Positions 16,261-23,460 of a DNA stretch of 39,009 nucleotides are shown here, one piece after another (position 1 is the stretch's first letter; each line of letters begins with the position of its first letter). The notes under the pieces were generated by a model. That model did no database searches and was not told the DNA's origin. It saw only the letters and a list, made by a program, of their open reading frames with translations. The position numbers and the translations under genes are program-made. Location: the NCBI GenBank assembly GCA_934149005.1, contig CAKPDN010000013.1:1-39009 (forward strand), read 5' to 3'. This DNA is from an uncultured Clostridia bacterium. GTDB taxonomy: Bacteria; Bacillota; Clostridia; TANB77; CAG-508.

Positions 16261-16987
16261 ATATTGCCCATCCCCCATTAATTGAAATTATTTGTCCTGT
16301 TGTATATTCATCTTTTATTAGCCATTCGATACATTTTTCTATATCTTTTGCTTTTCCTATTTTTTCAAGTGGTATTTCTTCTTTTATACTATTAATTTCA
16401 TCTTGATTTAATTTTTTATTCATCTCTGTGTTAATAATTCCTGGTGCTATGGAATTTACTCTTATATTTGATGGGCCAAGTTCTTTTGCTAGTGATTTTG
16501 TTATTGCATCTATTCCAGCTTTGCTAACACTATAATGAACTTCACATGATGCCCCTATTACTCCCCATATTGATGATATATTAATTATACATCCACTTTT
16601 GTTATGTATCATATTTTTACAAGTTTCTTGTGACATATAAAAAACCGAATTTAAATTTGTGTTAATCATATTATTCCAGTCTCCATCTGTTATTTGTGTA
16701 AATTCTTTTATTTGTGATATTCCTGCATTATTAATTAAAACATCTATTTTTCCATATTTATTTATTGTGTATTCTACTAATTTTTGTGCTTCATTTCTCT
16801 TAGATATATCTGCTTTAAATATATCTATTTTTGTATTTTCTTTTTCTAATTCTTCTTTTAACTCTATTGATTCTTCTTCTGATTTATTATAGTTTGCTAT
16901 TACAGTATATTCTTTTTTTGCTAATTCTTTTGCTATTTCTCTACCAATTCCTCTCGAAGCTCCTGTTACTATTACAACTTGGTTCAT
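16259..16987 (-). CDS. SDR reductase, FabG/YmfI-like
   Basis: 242 residues with the classical short-chain dehydrogenase layout: NADP loop TGASRGIGREIA at residue 8, NNAG at about 88, catalytic Ser in NISSIWGVIGASCE and Tyr-x-x-x-Lys in YSVSKAG, and the C-terminal NGGWAI. The SSIWG...GASCEV..YS version is typical of the YmfI subgroup that makes the 5-aminopentanol modification on elongation factor P in Firmicutes; a 3-oxoacyl-ACP reductase is the alternative. Standalone gene with a GGAGG ribosome site. Confidence 0.88.
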   Translation of the reverse strand: MNQVVIVTGASRGIGREIAKELAKKEYTVIANYNKSEEESIELKEELEKENTKIDIFKADISKRNEAQKLVEYTINKYGKIDVLINNAGISQIKEFTQITDGDWNNMINTNLNSVFYMSQETCKNMIHNKSGCIINISSIWGVIGASCEVHYSVSKAGIDAITKSLAKELGPSNIRVNSIAPGIINTEMNKKLNQDEINSIKEEIPLEKIGKAKDIEKCIEWLIKDEYTTGQIISINGGWAI

Positions 16988-17052
16988 AATTTTTCCTCCT
17001 ATAATATAAAAAAAGCCCGTAATTAAGCTTATGCAAAACTACTGACCTTATA

Positions 17053-17129
17053 TGGAGCCACTTCTCAGATTCGAACTGAGGACCCCCGCATTACAAGTGC
17101 GGTGCTCTGGCCAACTGAGCTAAAGTGGC
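17053..17129 (-). tRNA. tRNA-Thr (anticodon TGT)
   Basis: Acceptor GCCACTT/AAGTGGC, D arm GCTCAGTTGGCCAGAGC, anticodon loop TTGTAAT on CGCAC/GCGGG, T arm CTCAG-TTCGAAT-CTGAG, encoded CCA. Confidence 0.95.
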
Positions 17130-17134
17130 ATTCT

Positions 17135-17209
17135 TGGTGACCCCTACGGGAATCGAACCCATGTCTCCGCCGTGAAAGGGCGATGTCTTAACCGCTTGAC
17201 CAAGGGGCC
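17135..17209 (-). tRNA. tRNA-Glu (anticodon TTC)
   Basis: Starts GGCCCCTTGGTCAAGCGG, anticodon loop CTTTCAC (TTC) on TCGCC/GGCGG, T arm ATGGG-TTCGATT-CCCGT, encoded CCA. Five bases upstream of tRNA-Thr in the transcript. Confidence 0.95.
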
Positions 17210-17220
17210 ATATATACAAA

Positions 17221-17250
17221 GAACTAAATAATTTAATAATTATTTAGTTC
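17221..17250. repeat. Palindrome between tRNA-Lys and tRNA-Glu
   Basis: GAACTAAATAAT pairs with ATTATTTAGTTC. It may act as a processing or partial termination hairpin between the tRNAs; the U tail is short. Confidence 0.55.
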
Positions 17251-17253
17251 TTT

Positions 17254-17329
17254 TGGTGAGCTATCCGCGACTCGAACGCGGGACAACTTGATTAAAAGTC
17301 AAGTGCTCTACCACCTGAGCTAATAGCCC
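17254..17329 (-). tRNA. tRNA-Lys (anticodon TTT)
   Basis: Acceptor GGGCTAT/ATAGCTC, D arm GCTCAGGTGGTAGAGC, anticodon loop CTTTTAA on CTTGA/TCAAG, T arm CGCG-TTCGAGT-CGCG, encoded CCA. First tRNA of the cluster. Confidence 0.95.
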
Positions 17330-17473
17330 ATCACCAACATTCTAAGTTTAACTCAGAACGCCTTTATATATTACTATACTTTTTTACGGATGTCAATACA
17401 TTTGTTAAAATTTGTTGAAATTTTTTCAAATTTTTTCTTTTCTTACATTTTTCAACAAATATATTGCCTTATA

Positions 17474-17659
17474 TTATGCATTTAATTTTGATATTACTTC
17501 TTCTACATCAATTCCATGAACATCACATGCTTCTTCTAATGTTTCCATTTGTGAAGCAGGACATCCTAAACAATGCATTCCTATTTCTAATAAAATCTCT
17601 GCTTTTTCTGGTGCTTTTTCTAATATTTCACCTATTGTTGTATTTTTATTAAATTTCAC
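17474..17659 (-). CDS. DUF1858 small redox-disulfide protein
   Basis: 61 residues starting at GTG after GGAGGAATTATA. It matches the DUF1858 family (hybrid-cluster-protein-associated disulfide domain): an N-terminal TTIGEILEKAPEKAEILLEI helix, the Cys pair in HCLGCPAS and the closing HGIDVEEVISKLNA. The family is common in strict anaerobes; the CxxC suggests thiol or metal chemistry. It diverges from the secretion operon. Confidence 0.88.
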   Translation of the reverse strand: MKFNKNTTIGEILEKAPEKAEILLEIGMHCLGCPASQMETLEEACDVHGIDVEEVISKLNA

Positions 17660-17719
17660 TATAATTCCTCCTTATTTTTAGTTTACAAAAAAATTTTACC
17701 ATATTTTTATTAAAAAGTA

Positions 17720-17748
17720 TAGACAAATTTAAAAAAATGTTGTATATT
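17720..17748 (+). promoter_or_regulatory. Promoter of the secretion/dnaD-dnaC operon
   Basis: TAGACA (17720-17725), 17 bases, TATATT (17743-17748), 26 bases upstream of the first coding base. A close match to the vegetative consensus. Confidence 0.7.
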
Positions 17749-17773
17749 TTTAAATTAGTAAGGCGGTGATGTT

Positions 17774-17917
17774 ATTTTCAGCTTAGTTAATTTATTTTTT
17801 ATCATATTTATTATTAATCTTTTTATCACATTATATTCATTATATACTTTTTTTGAGGTAAAAATCTTACACACTCTTCAAGGTTCAAAATTAAAAATTA
17901 AAAAGGAGGATTTATAA
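17774..17917 (+). CDS. Small membrane protein with an ATT start, first gene of the secretion operon
   Basis: 47 codons: one long hydrophobic segment (LVNLFFIIFIINLFITLYSL) and a basic tail ending KIKKEDL. No ATG, GTG or TTG exists in this frame; the only candidate start is ATT at 17774, seven bases after GGCGG (in AAGGCGGTGA, one base off a perfect ribosome site). The stop TAA overlaps the ATA start of the VirD4 gene by one base (TAATA), replacing the usual TAATG coupling. Small TM proteins often precede the coupling protein in Gram-positive conjugation operons. An alternative ATG at 17769 gives only five codons. Confidence 0.55.
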   Translation: MFSLVNLFFIIFIINLFITLYSLYTFFEVKILHTLQGSKLKIKKEDL

Positions 17918-19630
17918 TATTTAGATATCGATTTATTTTTTGTTTTATTTTTGTATTTATTTCATGCTTAATTTCTTTTTCTGTCTTTTATCCAATTTTT
18001 ATTGCAAAGGAGATAATTATTACCTACGGTGTACACCCATTTGATATTTGTACTAAAAATCCATTACTCTGGAAATATATTAAAAATTTTTTTGTTCTTA
18101 CTTATATTTTTTCTAATTTTATTTTTTCTAATTTTTTATTTAATAATTTTTTTATTAATATTTTTTTAAAAAAAATAAAAATTTCTGAAAAAAATAATTA
18201 TAAAAAAGCATTTACTTCAAATTTAAATTTATTGATTGGAAAAGATTTAAAAACAGATGAGAATATTTATATACCAGAGAATGGTTTATATCAAAATTTT
18301 CTAATTACTGGTACTATTCGGTTCAGGAAAAACATCTTCTGCAATGTATCCATTTACTCAACAATTATTAAAATATAATAGTGAAAATCTAAATGATAAG
18401 ATTGGAATGCTTATTTTAGATGTGAAAGGAAATTATCATAATCAAATTTTAGAATATGCAAAATTATATAATTTGCAAAATGATTTACTCGTTATTGGAT
18501 TACATTCTAATGTTTTTTATAATCCTTTACACAAGCCTAATTTAAAGCCTATTGTTTTGGCAAATAGATTAAAGACAATATTAACTTTATTTTCTGAAAA
18601 TAATTCTGAATCATATTGGCTTGATAAAGCAGAACAAATTTTGTGTGAAGCAATAAAACTTTGTAGATTATATAATAATAACTACGTTACTTTTTCAGAA
18701 TTACATAAATTAATAACAATTCCTAATTATTACAAAGATAAAATTAAAATTTTAAGAAATCTCTTTATTTCTTCTAAATTAAATCATTCTCAAGTTTATG
18801 AATTAAATGAGTGTTTAAACTTTTTTAGTCAGGAGTTTGAAAATTTAGATTCTAGGACGAAGGGGATTTTAATTTCAGAAATTACGAGAATTACAAATAT
18901 ATTTATTTCTGATTATGATATTAATTATATTTTTTCTTCACCTAAGGAAAAACTTAATTTTTTAGGTTTCAATGATGTTATTAAATCAGGAAAAATTGTC
19001 GTTCTTAATATGAATATTTCTGAATATGACTTGCTTTCTAAAATAATCGCTACATATTTAAAGCTAGATTTTCAAACAGAAATATTATCTTGTTTATCTC
19101 ATAAAAATATTAGAAAAACGGCTTTTATTTGTGATGAATATGATAAATATTGTACTAAAACTGATGGTGATTTTTTTTCTTTAAGTAGAGAGGCTAAATG
19201 TATTAATATTGTTAGTACTCAAAGTTATTCTTCTTTAAAAAATACTTTAAAAGATGAAAGTTCTGTAAAAGTAATAACTCAAAATCTAATTAATAAAATT
19301 TGGTTTAGAACTGATGATATTTTTACTGTCGAAGAAGCTCAAAAACAATTAGGGAAAGAAGAAAAAGAAAAACTTTCAAAAACTATTTCTGAAAGTGCAA
19401 AAGAAACTAATTTTAATTATATTACAAATTCTTTGAACTCTTTGAATTCTAATATCTCTGAGTCTTATAATTCATATTACCAGTTAGACTATATTTATGA
19501 TACAAATTTTTTTACTAGACATCTTGAAACATTTACCGCCCTTACTTTTCTATCTGATGGCAATAAAATTTATGAACCAAAAAAGCTTAAAATGTTGCCT
19601 TATTTTAAGAATTACAATAAATATCACTAA
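17917..19630 (+). CDS. VirD4/TraG-like coupling ATPase: ATA start, +1 frameshift at CGG in Walker A
   Basis: 570 residues once the frameshift is read. The N-terminal TM region is FIFVFISCLISFSVFYPIF and a second hydrophobic segment near residues 50-85. Walker A is GTIGSGKTSS (about residues 131-140), with Walker B AFICDEYDKYC, the motif SREAKCINIVSTQSYSSLK and a C-terminal NKIWFRTDD strand, as in conjugation coupling proteins that recruit DNA to the channel. The start is ATA after AAAAGGAGG at seven bases; no ATG/GTG/TTG lies between it and the motif. The zero frame breaks at ATT CGG TTC (18319-18321); skipping C restores ATT GGT TCA GGA AAA ACA. Without the shift only a membrane stub is made. 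Confidence 0.75.
18319..18321 (+). other. In-frame CGG, +1 frameshift site (VirD4 Walker A)
   Basis: Zero frame ACT GGT ACT ATT CGG TTC AGG runs to a stop 17 codons later. +1 reading gives ACT GGT ACT ATT GGT TCA GGA AAA, the P-loop GTIGSGK. Confidence 0.75.
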
Positions 19631-19654
19631 TTATTATAAACGAAAGGAGATTTT

Positions 19655-19996
19655 ATGTTAAAATTGAAAAAATCTATATTTTTTATTTTATTTACTTTAT
19701 TATTATCAATTATATTATTTATTACTTTTGAAAGTTTTTGTTTTGCCTTAGGGGAACCAAAATTAGTTTCAAAAATCAATTCTGCTTTTGAAAGTATTGA
19801 AAATTGGCTTTTAAAGCTTGCAACTCCTGCTGCTGCGGTTGCTGTTGGAACTGGAGTTTTTATGAAAAAATTTAGTTTTGGTGATGAAGATAGAATAAGA
19901 ACTGGAAAAAAAATTATTAAAGGTTCTTTGTTTTCTTATGCTTTTATTCTAGCAATAGACTTAATTTTATCTGCAATAAAATCATTAGTTAGTTAG
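19655..19996 (+). CDS. VirB2/TrbC-like pilin or channel subunit
   Basis: 113 residues. Signal-like TM (SIFFILFTLLLSIILFITF), a short exposed helix with SAFESIENWLLKLATPAAAV, a second TM starting AVAVGTGVF, a basic loop with RIRTGKKIIKGS and a third TM (YAFILAIDLILSAIKSL). This small, two-TM-after-signal layout is that of VirB2-type subunits in Gram-positive type IV secretion. Ribosome site GAAAGGAG; gene order VirD4-VirB2-VirB6-VirB3 supports the call. Confidence 0.72.
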   Translation: MLKLKKSIFFILFTLLLSIILFITFESFCFALGEPKLVSKINSAFESIENWLLKLATPAAAVAVGTGVFMKKFSFGDEDRIRTGKKIIKGSLFSYAFILAIDLILSAIKSLVS

Positions 19997-20004
19997 GAGG
20001 AAAA

Positions 20005-20880
20005 TTGGAGCAAACAAATATAACTCAAATTATAATTGATACAATAAATACTATTTTAGGTAACTTATTTAGTTCTATTGATAATAATTTATATTCTTTA
20101 TTAGATGATATAACTTTTATTAGTTCAGATATTTTAAATGATAAAAATTTTGAAAATATTTTTGGCACTTCTACTTCTAATGGAATTTTATTAATTGCAA
20201 ATTCATTGTTATTAGGTATATTATTATATTTTGCAATAAAATATTTACTTTCACATTTTACATATTCACAAATTGAAGCCCCTCATAGTTTTTTAATAAA
20301 ATTAATTATTTGTGGCATCTGCATGAATTTTTCTTATTTTATATTATCTCAATTTTTGGATATTATCTCAAATGTTTCTTTGTCTATAAGAAATTTGGGA
20401 GAAAATTTATTTAATAAAAATATATGTTTTTCTGAACTTATTTTAGAAATAAATACTAATATTTCTGTTGATACTGCATCTATTAATATTTTTTCGTTAG
20501 ATGGATTAATAAAAGGTATAATTTCTTTTTCTCTTTTAAACTTAGTTTTTTCTTATTCTTTTAGATATGTATTGATAAAAGTATTTGTTTTAATTAGCCC
20601 TTTTGCTATATTATCAAATGCTTTAGTTTCTACATCTTGGTTTTTTAAATCCTGGTTTAAAAATTTATTTTCTTTATTATTTATACAAATTATTGTGGCT
20701 TTAATTTTATTAATCTTATTTTCTATTGATTATTCTTCTTCTAATCTTTTTTATAAATTTATTTATATTGGTGGCTTATTTGCATTAATAAAATCAAATT
20801 CTTTTGTCAGAGAATTTTTAGGAGGAGTTTCCACAGATATATCACAAACTGTGAATAACTTTTCTAAATTTTTAAAATAA
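20005..20880 (+). CDS. VirB6/TrbL-like polytopic channel protein
   Basis: 291 residues with about six TM segments (for example ILLIANSLLLGILLYFAIKY, LIICGICMNFSYFILSQF, LFIQIIVALILLILFSI). It has the family feature of a Trp-rich loop (TSWFFKSWFKNL) between late TMs, followed by a soluble C-terminus (STDISQTVNNFSKFLK). Start TTG after TTAGGAGG. Likely forms the inner-membrane channel with VirB3 and VirB4. Confidence 0.7.
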   Translation: MEQTNITQIIIDTINTILGNLFSSIDNNLYSLLDDITFISSDILNDKNFENIFGTSTSNGILLIANSLLLGILLYFAIKYLLSHFTYSQIEAPHSFLIKLIICGICMNFSYFILSQFLDIISNVSLSIRNLGENLFNKNICFSELILEINTNISVDTASINIFSLDGLIKGIISFSLLNLVFSYSFRYVLIKVFVLISPFAILSNALVSTSWFFKSWFKNLFSLLFIQIIVALILLILFSIDYSSSNLFYKFIYIGGLFALIKSNSFVREFLGGVSTDISQTVNNFSKFLK

Positions 20881-20919
20881 TTATATTTTATATATTAAAT
20901 TTTAATAGGAGGCTCTTTT

Positions 20920-21207
20920 ATGAAATTTATTTTTCCTCAAAATTATGATTTTAAATCTAAATTATTGGGTGTAATAGATTATAGTACTATTTTTTTAAAT
21001 TTATTTTGGAATTTATTTGTTTTTATTTTTATAAATTTATTCCATAATTTAAATATTAAAATCTTTCTATTCTTTTTATTATCTTTTCCTTTAATTTTAT
21101 TTAGTTTTTCTGGTTTTAATGGCGAAAATATTATTTATGTTATTAAATATATGCTTAATTTTATTTTTAAACAAAAATTATTATTTTTTCAGAAAAGTCA
21201 TTTTTAA
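20920..21207 (+). CDS. PrgI/VirB3-like membrane protein
   Basis: 95 residues. An N-terminal FIFPQNYDFKSKLLGVIDYS matches the PrgI opening (short beta strand then LxxKLLGxID), then two TMs (IFLNLFWNLFVFIFINLF and IKIFLFFLLSFPLILFSFSG) and a C-terminal helix (IIYVIKYMLNFIFKQKLLFF). In other elements PrgI directly precedes VirB4; here VirB4 lies in the other block, beyond gyrA. Confidence 0.72.
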   Translation: MKFIFPQNYDFKSKLLGVIDYSTIFLNLFWNLFVFIFINLFHNLNIKIFLFFLLSFPLILFSFSGFNGENIIYVIKYMLNFIFKQKLLFFQKSHF

Positions 21208-21288
21208 ATAAAATTTTGCTTGAATTTTTTGTCTAAAAAAGTTATAATTTATCATACAAATCATTTATTTTATTAGGGGGTTTTTTTA

Positions 21289-22275
21289 GTGAAATTAGAA
21301 CATAATGAAAAACAATTATTATTTTCAGAAACAGTAATACCAGATATATTTTTCGCAGAACATTTATCTCAAATACCTGGTGATTATTTAAAAATCTATT
21401 TATATTTGGTATTTCTTGCCAAATATAAAAAGGATATAAAAATAAATGATTTATCCAAAAAATTATCTTTACCTTTAAAAACAATTAATGATGGTTTAAA
21501 GTTTTTAGAAGATAATAATTTAATTTTAAGAAAGACTACCGGATTTATAATTATAGATTTACAAGAAGTTACTTTAAATAATTTATATAAACCAAATCTT
21601 ACTCAATCAAAAGAAACTGTTGAACAAATATCTAAAAATCAATCAAGAGCAAAAGCTATTGAACATATTAACAATATGTACTTTCAAGGTATTATGGGGC
21701 CAACATGGTATAATGATATTGATTTATGGTTTAAAAAATATAATTTTGATGAACAAGTTATGATTACATTATTTGATTATTGTTATAAGCGTTCAGCATT
21801 ACACAAAAATTATATACAAGCTGTCGCAGAAGCATGGGGTGCTAATAATATTCATACTTGGAGCGATTTAGATTCATATGATCAAAAACAAGAGAAGTTG
21901 AAGAAAATTAAAAATCTTATTGCTAAAAAACTTGGCAAGCATAGTGGTTTAACTCAATATGAAGAGGCCTATATAGAAAATTGGGTTATAGATTTTGGTT
22001 ATGATATGAATATAATTGAAATTGCATTAAAAAGGACTACATATAAACAAAATCCAACTTTTGAATATATTAATAATATAATTGTTGATTGGCATGAAAG
22101 AAATTTAAAAACTCCAGATCAGGTAAATGCTTTTTTGGAGCAACGTAAAAATCAAAATAAAAATTTAAAAGAAATGAAATCACAGGTTTCAAAGGCAAAT
22201 AAGGCTAATTACGAACAGAGACAATATGACAATTTGGATTTTTTATATGCTAATAATAATACAAATAATAATTAA
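21289..22275 (+). CDS. dnaD: DnaD-like primosome protein
   Basis: 328 residues. An N-terminal winged helix (YKKDIKINDLSKKLSLPLKT) and two DnaB_2/DnaD-type helical domains, the second with LGKHSGLTQYEEAYIENWVI followed by NPTFEYINNIIVDWHERN, the family signature. DnaD helps load the replicative helicase at the origin and at restart sites. Start GTG after a G-run ribosome site. It is followed 11 bases later by the helicase loader gene, as expected for primosome partners, but the two are the end of an operon whose other genes are secretion genes. Confidence 0.85.
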   Translation: MKLEHNEKQLLFSETVIPDIFFAEHLSQIPGDYLKIYLYLVFLAKYKKDIKINDLSKKLSLPLKTINDGLKFLEDNNLILRKTTGFIIIDLQEVTLNNLYKPNLTQSKETVEQISKNQSRAKAIEHINNMYFQGIMGPTWYNDIDLWFKKYNFDEQVMITLFDYCYKRSALHKNYIQAVAEAWGANNIHTWSDLDSYDQKQEKLKKIKNLIAKKLGKHSGLTQYEEAYIENWVIDFGYDMNIIEIALKRTTYKQNPTFEYINNIIVDWHERNLKTPDQVNAFLEQRKNQNKNLKEMKSQVSKANKANYEQRQYDNLDFLYANNNTNNN

Positions 22276-22286
22276 GGAGATAATTA

Positions 22287-23295
22287 ATGTCAAATGAAGT
22301 TTTAAATTCTTTATTAAAAGAATATGAACAAAAAAAATTAAATGCTGAATTAGATTTAGATAGAAGAAAAACTACTTTATATAAATTAATTCCGCATTTA
22401 GAAGAAATTGATAACGAATTAAATAGTTTTGCAATTAATACTGCTAAAAATATATTAAATAATTCTTCTGATTCTTCTGCTATTGATATTTTAAAACAAA
22501 AGATATCAGATTTAAAAAGAGAAAGAGAATCAATTTTACTGCAAAATAATTATAGTTTAGACTATTTAAAACCTTTTTATGACTGTAAGATTTGTAATGA
22601 TACAGGCTTTATTTTAGATAATAATTATAAAACAACTATGTGTAATTGCCTAAAACAAAAGTTATTAGATATTTCTTTTAATAAATCAAATATGTTTAAT
22701 TTAAAGAAAGAAAACTTTAATACTTTTAATGAATTAATTTTTTCTAATGAAGTAGATTTAGCAAAATATAGATTTAATATTTCTCCTAGAAAAAATATTT
22801 CTAATATTAAAAATAAATGCATAGAATTTATTGATAATTTTGATAGTCCAGATTATAAAAATTTATTATTTGTGGGTTCAACTGGTTTACGGTAAGACAT
22901 TTATGTCAAATTGCATTGCTTCAGAATTATTAAAAAATGGAAAAACAGTAATTTACCAAACAGCACCTGTTTTACTAGAACGCGTAATAGATTACAAAAT
23001 GAATAGACAAAAAAACTTAGGTTACGATTTTTATCAATCTATACTTGATTGTGATTTATTAATAATTGATGATTTGGGAACTGAAAGTTTAAATAGTATG
23101 AAACTTAGTGAATTATTTACAATTATAAATACTAGAATTTTAAATTTGAATAATAAAATTACTAAAACTATTATTTCTACTAATTTGAATATTAATGATA
23201 TTTTTAAAAATTACGAAGAAAGAATTGGTTCTCGAATTGCTGGTTATTATGATATTTATTATTTCTTTGGAGATGATTTAAGATTTAAAAAATAA
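22287..23295 (+). CDS. dnaC: DnaC/DnaI-type helicase loader, +1 frameshift at CGG in Walker A
   Basis: 335 residues once the frameshift is read. Helical N-terminal domain; zinc-binding-type Cys cluster (DCKICNDTGF ... MCNCLKQ, residues about 96-120). AAA+ domain with Walker A GSTGLGKTFMSN (about 198-209), Walker B LLIIDDLGTE, sensor 1 KTIISTN and an Arg finger region EERIGSR. The zero frame reads GGT TTA CGG TAA, a stop right at the P-loop; skipping the C at 22890 gives GGT TTA GGT AAG ACA (G-L-G-K-T). The downstream frame starts within the same protein, so no second start is needed. A helicase loader is normally essential, which argues that the shift is functional unless another copy exists. 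Confidence 0.8.
22890..22892 (+). other. In-frame CGG, +1 frameshift site (DnaC Walker A)
   Basis: TTA CGG TAA in zero frame; TTA GGT AAG ACA TTT in +1. The Gly created is the invariant one before the P-loop Lys. Confidence 0.8.
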
Positions 23296-23460
23296 AAGAG
23301 GGATTAAGGGGGATTAAGGGATTACGGGGCCACCACATAAAATCCCTCTTTTCTATTTTTTTATTTAATTTAGTTTTTAGAAAAATCAAAATAAAAAAAG
23401 AGGGATTTTATGTGGTGGCCCCGTAATCCCTTAATCCCCCTTAATCCCTCTTTTATTTTT
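23288..23460. repeat. Long perfect inverted repeat, nested bidirectional terminator
   Basis: Two 65-base arms (23288-23352 and 23396-23460) are perfect inverse copies separated by a 43-base AT-rich spacer. Each arm is also a hairpin by itself: AAAAGAGGGATT near one end and AATCCCTCTTTT at the other. Inside are direct repeats of GGGATTAAGG. The arms include the stop codons of dnaC and gyrA, so the element exactly fills the gap between converging genes. On each strand the first arm met by RNA polymerase ends in a T tract. Confidence 0.9.

Noticed and set aside
22287..22895. dnaC as a simple pseudogene
   Set aside because: The downstream frame is free of stops and keeps all AAA+ motifs, and the same C-before-GG event occurs in three other genes.
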